Shown piece after piece: positions 43,768 through 49,276 of a stretch of 49,276 nt of DNA. This DNA comes from an uncultured Verrucomicrobiae bacterium. GTDB taxonomy: Bacteria > Verrucomicrobiota > Verrucomicrobiia > Limisphaerales > J093. The notes under the pieces are model-generated. The model worked only from the letters and a program-made list of their open reading frames with translations, searched no databases and was not told the DNA's origin. Position 1 is the first letter of the stretch. Every line of letters begins with the position of its first letter. The stretch covers positions 1 through 49,276 of the forward strand of contig CALFAV010000024.1 of the NCBI GenBank assembly GCA_937946835.1. Reading direction: 5' to 3'. Position numbers and translations under genes: made by a program.

Positions 43768-45240
43768 ATGGACATGCCCGCCAAGCCGAGCCGCGCGCCG
43801 GCCGGACCGGAGCGGTCCCACCCCCGGGCGTTTACCTGCACGGGAGTGGGGCTGGGGTTGTTGTTGATCGCCCTGATCGCCCTGACGACGGGGTGTCAAA
43901 CCTACACCACGCAGAGCCGCAACATGACCGGCGCCTGGGCGGCAGGCGATGCGGCCGGGGCCGCGCGCACCTTCGGCCGACGGGCCGACCAGAAGGCCAA
44001 CTCAAAGGATGCGGTGATCTGGCATTTGGAAGCCGGGGCCGCGGCGCGCGCCGCCGGCGACTTTTCCGAAAGCAATCGGCACTTTGACGCCGCTGCGGCT
44101 CGGATCCGGGAGTACGAAAGTCGGCCCAAGCTGCGCCTGGGCAACGAGGCCGGGGCGATTTTTTCCAACCAGCAAAACCTGCCCTACGAGGGCCGCGCCT
44201 ACGACAAGATCATGCTCCACACCTACAAGGCGCTGAACTACCTGGCGTTGGGGCAACCGGATCGGGCGCGGCCGGAGTTGATCCGCGCCTACCAACGGCA
44301 GCAGGACGCGGTGGCCGAAAACCGCCGGCGCATCGAGGAGGCGTTCGAGGCCGCCCGCAACTCAGAGCAGCGGGAGGTCATCGCCCGCACCCAGGCCGAC
44401 CCCCAATTCACCCGGGCCGTCGCCGGCCTGAGCCGTGGTCTCGAGGGGTTCCGGGCCTATGCCGATTTTGTGAATCCGTTCACGGTGTACCTGGATGGCC
44501 TGTACTTCCTGCACGCCGGTGAAGGGGCCGCCGATCTGGAACGCGCGCTCAAGTCCCTGCGGCGCGTCCGGGAGGTGGCGGGCGACAATCCCGCGGTGGT
44601 TGCAGACCTGGCGCTGGCCGAAGCCCGCGCCGCCGGCCGGCCGGTCGAAACCGGCCCGCTGACCTACGTGATTTTCGAGACCGGCCGCGCTGCCAGCCGC
44701 GAGCAGGTGCGTTTGGACATCCCCATCCTCGTGGCCGATGTCGCGTACGTGGGGGCGGCTTTCCCGCAACTGGTGTTCCACGACGACCATGAACGCACCC
44801 TGCACGTCGAGGCCGGCGGCGCTCGCCAGTCCACCGCCTTGGTGGCCAGCATGGATGCCGTCGTGGCCGAGGATTTCCGCAACGAACTGCCGGCCATCAT
44901 CACCAAGACGCTCATTTCCACCGCGGCCAAAGCGGCGGCCGGCTGGGCGGTGAGCGACGCCGCCCGCCGGCAGGACGAGGGGTTGGGGTTGCTGGCCCGG
45001 CTGGTGACCGCGGCCGTGCAGGCAGCGGTCAACATCGCCGACACGCGCACCTGGACCACCCTGCCCAAGGAGTTTCAGGTCGCCCGCCTGAATACCCCCC
45101 CGGAGCGGGCCGTCACCCTCACCGCGCCCGGCCAGGTCCCGCGTCGCGTGGCGCTGATTGACGGCACGGTGAATGTTGTTTATGTAAAATCAATGCGGGC
45201 CGGAGGCCCGCTGTGGATTAACCAATTTCGACTGCGATGA
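43768..45240 (+). CDS. COG3014-like lipoprotein with TPR-like helical repeats
   Basis: A 490-aa lipoprotein. After a charged leader and hydrophobic segment (LGLLLIALIALT) the lipobox LTTGC puts the lipidated Cys at about residue 43; the long leader suggests the start could be ATG 43774. The mature part has helical repeats (HLEAGAAARAAGDFSESNRHFDAA, AYDKIMLHTYKALNYLALGQPDR) followed by a mixed domain ending in WTTLPKEFQVARL, typical of COG3014. The next gene overlaps its stop by four bases. In other bacteria COG3014 proteins sit beside lpoB-like genes; a role in peptidoglycan synthesis control is inferred. Confidence 0.88.
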   Translation: MDMPAKPSRAPAGPERSHPRAFTCTGVGLGLLLIALIALTTGCQTYTTQSRNMTGAWAAGDAAGAARTFGRRADQKANSKDAVIWHLEAGAAARAAGDFSESNRHFDAAAARIREYESRPKLRLGNEAGAIFSNQQNLPYEGRAYDKIMLHTYKALNYLALGQPDRARPELIRAYQRQQDAVAENRRRIEEAFEAARNSEQREVIARTQADPQFTRAVAGLSRGLEGFRAYADFVNPFTVYLDGLYFLHAGEGAADLERALKSLRRVREVAGDNPAVVADLALAEARAAGRPVETGPLTYVIFETGRAASREQVRLDIPILVADVAYVGAAFPQLVFHDDHERTLHVEAGGARQSTALVASMDAVVAEDFRNELPAIITKTLISTAAKAAAGWAVSDAARRQDEGLGLLARLVTAAVQAAVNIADTRTWTTLPKEFQVARLNTPPERAVTLTAPGQVPRRVALIDGTVNVVYVKSMRAGGPLWINQFRLR

Positions 45241-45671
45241 ATCGGTTTTCTCTCCTCGCCGCGGGTCTGCTGGGAACACTGGGCACACTGGTCCCCGGCT
45301 GCAGTACCACCACCGTCAACACCACCGAACCGGCCGTGCCCAGCGCGTCGCGCGAAATGCTGGCCGACCAACGGGTGCAAACCGACGCCTCGCTCGCCCG
45401 GGCCGTGCGCGTGCGCGGGGTCAACACCGCCACGGATGCCCAGGGCTTCCTGAAGGTGCAGATCGAAATCGAAAACACCACCCGCAGCCGCAAACAGTTC
45501 ACCTACCGCGTGCAATGGTTTGATGCCCGGGGCATGCTCATCCACCTGCCCACCGCCACCGCCACGCCGCGGTCGCTGGAGGGGCGCGAGGTGGCCTACA
45601 TCACCACCACCGCCCCCACCCCCCAGGCGAAAGATTTCCGCATCCTCTTCCTCGAACCGGTCACAAGGTAA
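45237..45671 (+). CDS. YcfL-like (DUF1425) lipoprotein
   Basis: A 144-aa lipoprotein with lipobox TLVPGC (Cys22). The domain DAQGFLKVQIEIENTTRSRK plus FTYRVQWFDARGMLI matches DUF1425/YcfL, the neighbour of lpoB in E. coli. Its ATG overlaps the stop of the COG3014-like gene (ATGA, 45237-45240), and the LpoB-like gene starts three bases after its stop. Function is unknown beyond its conserved link with LpoB. Confidence 0.88.
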   Translation: MNRFSLLAAGLLGTLGTLVPGCSTTTVNTTEPAVPSASREMLADQRVQTDASLARAVRVRGVNTATDAQGFLKVQIEIENTTRSRKQFTYRVQWFDARGMLIHLPTATATPRSLEGREVAYITTTAPTPQAKDFRILFLEPVTR

Positions 45672-45674
45672 CCC

Positions 45675-46280
45675 ATGAACACCTCCCTCCGTGTTTTGCT
45701 GCCGGTGGCCCTGACGGCGCTGCTGCCGGCCTGCTCGGCGCCCAAGACCGCTTACGTTGAGCCGGGCAGCTCGCGCCTGGTCACCACCCTTGACCAGGTC
45801 AACATCCAGGACTTCGCGCAGGCGGCCGACACGATGGTCGCCTCGCTGATTGACAACCTCATCAACCCCGGCCAGCTCCGCTCCGGGGTGCCCGGCGAGC
45901 CGGCCCTGCTGGCCATCAGCCGCATCCAGAACAACACCGGCCAGCAGCTCGACACCGACCTGCTGGTCAAGAAAATCCGCGTGGCGTTGCTGCGGACCGG
46001 CAAGGTCTGGACCAGCACCACCATCGCCTACGGCGGCCCGGAAGACCCGCTGGCTGCCGAGGAGCAACAGTTGCTCGGCCGCTCGGCCGCGGGGGTCAAC
46101 CGCCGGCCCGACTACACGCTGTCCGGCAAAATCATCGAGGACCGCACCCGCGCGGGCAACATTCGCCAGGCCGCTTACATCTTCCAGCTCTCGCTGACCA
46201 AGACGCCCGAGGGCATCGCGGTCTGGGAGGACGAAAAGACGATCGTCAAACAGGGCAGCCGCCCGGCCGTGGGATTCTGA
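45675..46280 (+). CDS. lpoB: LpoB-like penicillin-binding protein activator lipoprotein
   Basis: A 201-aa lipoprotein (lipobox ALLPAC, Cys20). The mature domain VTTLDQVNIQDFAQAADTMV, ALLAISRIQNNTGQQLDTDL, RPDYTLSGKIIEDRTR and FQLSLTKTPEGIAVWEDEKTI follows the LpoB/COG3417 pattern. LpoB lipoproteins reach through the cell wall from the outer membrane and switch on PBP1b. The protein lacks the long disordered linker of E. coli LpoB, so it may act at shorter reach. A weak AAGG precedes the ATG. Confidence 0.91.
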   Translation: MNTSLRVLLPVALTALLPACSAPKTAYVEPGSSRLVTTLDQVNIQDFAQAADTMVASLIDNLINPGQLRSGVPGEPALLAISRIQNNTGQQLDTDLLVKKIRVALLRTGKVWTSTTIAYGGPEDPLAAEEQQLLGRSAAGVNRRPDYTLSGKIIEDRTRAGNIRQAAYIFQLSLTKTPEGIAVWEDEKTIVKQGSRPAVGF

Positions 46281-46288
46281 ATCCCCAA

Positions 46289-46307
46289 CCGGGCTGCCGC
46301 CCGGAGG
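46289..46307 (+). promoter_or_regulatory. Hairpin overlapping a strong Shine-Dalgarno site
   Basis: CCGGGC (46289-46294), loop TGCC, GCCCGG (46299-46304) forms a perfect 6-bp stem. The Shine-Dalgarno GGAGG (46303-46307), one of the few strong ones in the window, is seven bases before ATG 46315 and its first two G are inside the stem. Folding would partly hide the site and could lower translation of the last gene of the operon. Confidence 0.45.
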
Positions 46308-46314
46308 TTCAACC

Positions 46315-46665
46315 ATGAAAATTCACTGGGTATGGCTCGCGCTGACCGTGCCGTGGCTGGCCGGCTGTCGCAGCCCGGAAGCGCGTGTCACCAATCCGAA
46401 AGCCCCCGGCCCCGCCGTGGGTAACGTGGTGGGCAGCGGCGTCGGGGCGGTGGCGGGCAACGTGGCCGGCGCGGTGGTGGGCGTGGGAGAAGGGGCGGCG
46501 GCCGCGGCCAGTCAACCCTTCAAGCACGACCCCACCAAGCGGGTGATTTGCCACTGGCACGAGGAAAAAACGCCGGATGGCCGGACCATCCAGGTGCCCG
46601 AATACTACCTGGTGGACGCCCACGGCCGGATCATCCGCCGTTTGGAAGAAAGCGAAGTGCGGTGA
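46315..46665 (+). CDS. Small lipoprotein with glycine-zipper segment
   Basis: A 116-aa lipoprotein (lipobox WLAGC, Cys18). Residues about 36-65 are a Gly/Ala/Val zipper (VGNVVGSGVGAVAGNVAGAV) suited to helix packing in the outer membrane. The C-terminal part (RVICHWHEEKTPDGRTIQV) is short and charged. It follows the LpoB-like gene by 34 bases, with a good Shine-Dalgarno site, and probably belongs to the same operon. No family name. Confidence 0.8.
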   Translation: MKIHWVWLALTVPWLAGCRSPEARVTNPKAPGPAVGNVVGSGVGAVAGNVAGAVVGVGEGAAAAASQPFKHDPTKRVICHWHEEKTPDGRTIQVPEYYLVDAHGRIIRRLEESEVR

Positions 46666-46786
46666 GCGCGCGCCGCGCGCGGCCAAGGCCCGGAAAGCTG
46701 AAGCCGGGGGGATTGGTTGCAGTGCGGTGTTCGCCGTCAATGCGGAAGGAACTTTCGGCGCGAGTCAGGTTGAGTGTCCCGAGCCG

Positions 46787-46874
46787 GCCGGTGTGGCGAA
46801 ATGGCAGACGCAAGGGACTTAAAATCCCTTGGCCAGGATTGGCCGTGTGGGTTCGAGTCCCACCACCGGCACCA
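46787..46874 (+). tRNA. tRNA-Leu, anticodon TAA
   Basis: An 88-nt class II tRNA with encoded CCA. The acceptor stem GCCGGTG (46787-46793) pairs with CACCGGC (46864-46870). The anticodon stem-loop AGGGA-CTTAAAA-TCCCT gives TAA (codon UUA). The long variable arm (TTGGCCAGGATTGGCC region) and T arm GTGGG-TTCGAGT-CCCAC confirm a leucine-type tRNA. Confidence 0.97.
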
Positions 46875-46887
46875 GCCCGGGGTCATT

Positions 46888-46911
46888 GACCGGGGGACCC
46901 GGTTCTTCTTC
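46888..46911 (+). terminator. Intrinsic terminator after tRNA-Leu
   Basis: ACCGGG (46889-46894), loop GGA, CCCGGT (46898-46903), with a flanking G-T pair, is followed by ttcttctt. It is a short stem with a pyrimidine-rich tail, 14 bases after the tRNA CCA. Confidence 0.55.
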
Positions 46912-46925
46912 GCCCAGAATGCCAG

Positions 46926-46953
46926 TTGACGGAAAAAATGTCTTTGGTACCTT
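46926..46953 (+). promoter_or_regulatory. Candidate promoter of rplM-rpsI
   Basis: TTGACG (46926-46931, five of six) and TACCTT (46948-46953, three of six) are 16 bases apart, with an A-rich spacer. The -10 ends 24 bases before the rplM ATG at 46978 and lies just after the tRNA terminator. By-eye evidence. Confidence 0.42.
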
Positions 46954-46977
46954 CGCCGCTCTTTGTTTCGGATGTTG

Positions 46978-47412
46978 ATGAAGACCTATCTGCCCAAAGT
47001 GGATTTGAATGCCCGGCAATGGCGGGTGGTGAACGCCGACGGCATGGTGCTGGGGCGGCTGGCTGCCACGGTGGCCAACCTGCTTCGCGGCAAAGACAAG
47101 CCGATCTACACCCCGCATCTGGACACCGGCGATTTTGTCGTGGTGATCAACGCCGAGAAGGTGCGCCTGACCGGCAAGAAGGAAACCCAGAAGCGCTACA
47201 TGTCCTACTCGGGCTGGAAAGGCGGGGAACGCTACCGCACCGTGGCCGAGGTCCGCGCGCGCCGTCCCGAGTGGCTGATCTGGCACGCCGTCAAGGGCAT
47301 GATCCCCAAAAACCGCCTGGGCGACCGGATGCTGACCAAGCTCAAGGTCTATCGTGGCCCCAACCATCCCCACCAGGCGCAGAAACCAATCCCCACTCCC
47401 CTTTCCGCCTAA
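46978..47412 (+). CDS. rplM: 50S ribosomal protein L13
   Basis: A 144-aa ribosomal protein starting [20 protein letters not shown]. Family motifs [38 protein letters not shown] and [20 protein letters not shown] are intact at normal length. In-frame upstream ATG (46972) and TTG (46963) codons are possible but ATG 46978 matches the usual N-terminus. It is 12 bases from rpsI, the standard pair. Confidence 0.97.
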   Translation: MKTYLPKVDLNARQWRVVNADGMVLGRLAATVANLLRGKDKPIYTPHLDTGDFVVVINAEKVRLTGKKETQKRYMSYSGWKGGERYRTVAEVRARRPEWLIWHAVKGMIPKNRLGDRMLTKLKVYRGPNHPHQAQKPIPTPLSA

Positions 47413-47424
47413 AGCTCAAGCTCC

Positions 47425-47820
47425 ATGTCCCAGGTTGTCGAATATCTTGGTACGGGCCGGCGCAAGGAAGCCGTCGCCCGCGTGCGGCTGGCGCCGGGCA
47501 CCGGTAAAATCACCATCAACGGCCGGCCCATCGAAAGCTATTTCGTGCTCGAGTCGCAACGGGTCTGGGCCACCCAGCCCCTGGTGGTCACGGAAACCGC
47601 GGACAAATTCAACGTCCGGGTCAACGTGGATGGCGGTGGACTGAGCGGCCAGGCCGGCGCTGTTCGTCTCGGCATTGCCCGGGCGCTGCTGAACTCCGAC
47701 CCCAATTTGCGTCCGCGGCTCAAGGCAGAGGGCCTGCTCACTCGCGATGCCCGGATGAAGGAGCGCAAGAAATACGGGCAACCGGGCGCCCGCAAACGCT
47801 TCCAATTCAGCAAGCGCTAG
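47425..47820 (+). CDS. rpsI: 30S ribosomal protein S9
   Basis: A 131-aa ribosomal protein with the S9 start [43 protein letters not shown] and the basic C-terminal tail ending QFSKR that reaches the P-site tRNA. Length is normal. It is co-transcribed with rplM and followed 26 bases later by a terminator. Confidence 0.97.
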   Translation: MSQVVEYLGTGRRKEAVARVRLAPGTGKITINGRPIESYFVLESQRVWATQPLVVTETADKFNVRVNVDGGGLSGQAGAVRLGIARALLNSDPNLRPRLKAEGLLTRDARMKERKKYGQPGARKRFQFSKR

Positions 47821-47845
47821 GAACGGGGAACCCATTTGCCGACCG

Positions 47846-47879
47846 CCCGCCGCGTCTGCCCAAGACCGGCGGGTTTTTT
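47846..47879 (+). terminator. Intrinsic terminator of rplM-rpsI
   Basis: CCCGCCG (47846-47852) and GTCT (47854-47857) pair with AGAC (47863-47866) and CGGCGGG (47867-47873), with one bulged C, loop GCCCA, followed by six T (47874-47879). This is a textbook Rho-independent terminator. Confidence 0.9.
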
Positions 47880-47897
47880 GCCGTCCGGGGACGTCGC

Positions 47898-47926
47898 TTG
47901 ACACCTCAAGATTTTGTGGGCAGGCT
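47898..47926 (+). promoter_or_regulatory. Candidate nrdR promoter
   Basis: A perfect -35 TTGACA (47898-47903) is followed after 17 bases by CAGGCT, a poor -10. The stretch lies just after the rpsI terminator and 36 bases before the nrdR ATG, and is AT-richer than its surroundings. The weak -10 keeps confidence low. Confidence 0.35.
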
Positions 47927-47961
47927 GCCGCTTGGCCACATTTAGCGGTAGTCAAGCACCC

Positions 47962-48447
47962 ATGCGTTGCCCCAAGTGCGGTTGCCGTGAGGACAAGGTC
48001 GTGGATTCCCGCGCGTCCCGGGAAGGAGCGACCATTCGGCGCCGCCGTGAGTGCCTGGCCTGTGGCCACCGCTTCACCACCTACGAGCAGGTGGAGAACC
48101 GTCCCCTGGCCGTCATCAAGCGCGACGGCCGACGGGAGCCGTTTTCCCGGGACAAGCTCCGCAACGGCATCAGCCGCGCCTGCGACAAACGCCCGATCAG
48201 CCCGGCGGCCATTGAAGAACTGGTCGAACGCCTCAGCGGCGACCTGCACAACGAATTTGACGGCGAGGTCCCGGCCACGGTGATCGGCGAGCGGGTGATG
48301 AACGAACTGCGCGGGTTGGACCCGGTGGCCTACGTGCGCTTTGCCAGCGTGTACCGGCGGTTCGAAGAGGCCACGGATTTCCTGCAAGCGGTCAAGCATC
48401 TGGAGGTGCCGCATGATACGGCTACGTACCGACTGCCTGGTTTTTGA
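47962..48447 (+). CDS. nrdR: Transcriptional repressor NrdR
   Basis: A 161-aa nucleotide-sensing repressor of ribonucleotide reductase genes. The N-terminal zinc ribbon is MRCPKCGCREDKVVDSR with Cys3, Cys6, Cys31 and Cys34 (ECLACGHRF), and the ATP-cone domain (about 49-140) starts AVIKRDGRREPFSRDKL and ends VYRRFEEATDF. Start ATG 47962 is fixed by the zinc ribbon. The gene overlaps the following one by 35 bases. No NRD gene is nearby. Confidence 0.97.
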   Translation: MRCPKCGCREDKVVDSRASREGATIRRRRECLACGHRFTTYEQVENRPLAVIKRDGRREPFSRDKLRNGISRACDKRPISPAAIEELVERLSGDLHNEFDGEVPATVIGERVMNELRGLDPVAYVRFASVYRRFEEATDFLQAVKHLEVPHDTATYRLPGF

Positions 48448-48985
48448 GACCCGCGGCGGCGGGGTGCCCTGCCCGGTCGAGGTCGTGATTGACGAGCTCC
48501 TGGGCGAGGCCGCCTCCTGGGTGGACCCCGAAATCCTGAAACAGGCCGCCGCCGGGGTGTTGCGCTACTTCCGGGACGACCTGGGACGGGAATCGGTCAC
48601 GGTGGATGAATTTTCTCACGCCCTGGCCCGGGTGCTTCAGGCCTTCGGCATCCAGGTCGTCACGGAAGACACACCCGCCGGAGCGGGGCAACCCGGACCG
48701 GAAAAAAACGCCGCGCCGCTGGACCTGCGGGCGCTGGCGCGCGAGGCGGGCAGCGGTTTTGAACTGGGCTTTTTCAACCGGCTGCGCGGCGAGCTGACCA
48801 TCCGGCTGGCCGCCGCGCCCCGCATCCTTCGACTGCGGGGGCTGCGCGCCTGTGTCAAAGACCTGGTCGGAGCCCGGCGCTGGTGTCCGCGCTGCCGCCG
48901 TTTGAGCGGCCAAATTCTCGCCTTCTTGGACGACTGGATGCGCGAAGCGGCGCCGGCCGGCGGTTGCGCGCTGGTGGTGAGCTGA
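48413..48985 (+). CDS. Conserved-looking protein of unknown function with CxxC pair
   Basis: A 190-aa cytosolic protein. It starts MIRLRTDCLVFETRGGGVPC, then has a helical segment (VDPEILKQAAAGVLRYFRDD, VTVDEFSHALARVLQAFG, about 38-79), a charged linker, and a C-terminal part with WCPRCRR (Cys158, Cys161), further Cys147 and a late Cys185 that could bind a metal. Its ATG lies 35 bases inside nrdR, in another frame, so the two are likely translated together. I recognise no family; a role in nucleotide or replication control is a guess from context. Confidence 0.72.
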   Translation: MIRLRTDCLVFETRGGGVPCPVEVVIDELLGEAASWVDPEILKQAAAGVLRYFRDDLGRESVTVDEFSHALARVLQAFGIQVVTEDTPAGAGQPGPEKNAAPLDLRALAREAGSGFELGFFNRLRGELTIRLAAAPRILRLRGLRACVKDLVGARRWCPRCRRLSGQILAFLDDWMREAAPAGGCALVVS

Positions 48986-49133
48986 GGGCAACCGACTCGG
49001 GAGCCGCGGGGTCGGGGTGCCCACCTCAGCCCGCGCAGCCGGCGGGAGCGGGCAAGGCCCCAATCGTTACGAGCGAGATTAAAGCTTGCCATTTGGGGTG
49101 AATTTATTTCGGCGCGTTTTGTCCTGGAAACGT
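48986..49133. other. Leader of the transposase: AT-rich with two nested dyads
   Basis: 148 bases. Composition shifts to AT-richer from about 49061. GGCAAG (49051-49056) pairs with CTTGCC (49085-49090), and CCCCAA (49058-49063) with TTGGGG (49093-49098), in overlapping order. The left terminal repeat of the element probably lies here, but its exact end cannot be set from one side. Confidence 0.4.
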
Positions 49134-49276
49134 ATGCCTGCCATCACCCAGAAACACACCCGGCTCAAGCTGCAGTTGGTCGCCAACACCGATCAGTCCA
49201 TCCACGCCGGCCTGGTCGCCGTCGAGGCCATGGCCCGGCGCTTCGACCTGTGGAACAAGCTGCGCCGGCTCTCCTG
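49134..49276 (+). mobile_element. IS1380-like transposase, N-terminal fragment cut by window edge
   Basis: A 47-codon open frame from ATG 49134 that runs off the window. The translation MPAITQKHTRLKLQLVANTD followed by HAGLVAVEAMARRFDLWNKL resembles the N-terminal part of DDE transposases of the IS1380 family (short leader, then a helix with A-G-L-V/L). The catalytic residues lie beyond the window. Completeness of the element cannot be judged. Confidence 0.7.

Noticed and set aside
47898..47960. NrdR box in front of nrdR
   Set aside because: ACACCTCAAGATTTTGTG resembles the 16-bp NrdR box only at its ends and is two bases too long; there is no second box at the usual spacing.

Overview
The window is GC-rich chromosomal DNA with dense, well-formed genes. 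It most resembles a Verrucomicrobiota genome, possibly from the Limisphaerales/Pedosphaeraceae side; this is an inference from gene content, not a marker-gene placement. Pointers are a lone type II pseudopilin of the prepilin/H-X9-DG kind, an FG-GAP protein with a C-terminal ASPIC/UnbV-like segment, a PQQ-type propeller protein, a DUF3472-sialidase fusion, an FN3/cadherin-like secreted protein, an HpnN-like exporter, and many translationally coupled genes with weak Shine-Dalgarno sites. No rRNA, CRISPR array or prophage is visible.

Layout. 1-2400: a 72-bp partial tandem repeat, then a minus-strand cluster of exported protein, ECF sigma factor and zinc-type anti-sigma factor, joined by 4-base overlaps. 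2624-4573: the housekeeping sigma factor rpoD (minus). 5043-8270 (plus): purU, a short MetE-like methyltransferase and an unknown two-TM protein. 8347-12411 (minus): a compact exopolysaccharide export operon of outer-membrane barrel, Wza-like SLBB protein and Wzc-like tyrosine autokinase. 12605-14872 (minus): priA. 15501-25244: FG-GAP/ASPIC protein, PQQ propeller, phosphofructokinase with a coupled alpha/beta hydrolase, pseudopilin, and DUF3472-sialidase. 25582-27117: a secreted FN3 protein with two almost identical internal repeats. 27253-29043: only the C-terminal half of carbamoyl-phosphate synthase large subunit (split carB). 29155-32705 (minus): yebC followed by an HpnN-like RND exporter.

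33143-33218 is tRNA-Ala(CGC). 33435-36389 holds an LSm-like/trypsin fusion protease and a large exported protein. 36490-41393 is a phosphate regulon: a Pho-box-like array, pstS, an intercistronic hairpin, pstC, pstA, pstB and phoU. Then come msrA, a CPBP membrane protease with an extra C-terminal domain (minus), and a four-gene lipoprotein operon (COG3014-like, YcfL-like, LpoB-like, small glycine-zipper lipoprotein) likely linked to peptidoglycan synthase control. The right end has tRNA-Leu(UAA), rplM-rpsI with a clear terminator, nrdR overlapping a conserved unknown gene with a CxxC pair, and the first 47 codons of an IS1380-like transposase cut by the window edge.

How the genes work together: Pst/PhoU imports and senses phosphate; PurU and the MetE-like protein both touch one-carbon metabolism; the barrel/SLBB/kinase trio forms an envelope polysaccharide exporter; the lipoprotein operon probably acts on cell-wall synthesis. 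The most unusual items are the split carB, the four-lipoprotein LpoB operon, the purU plus short MetE pair, the Pho-box array with the pstS-pstC hairpin, and the ECF operon led by an exported protein. None of them proves a wholly new system.
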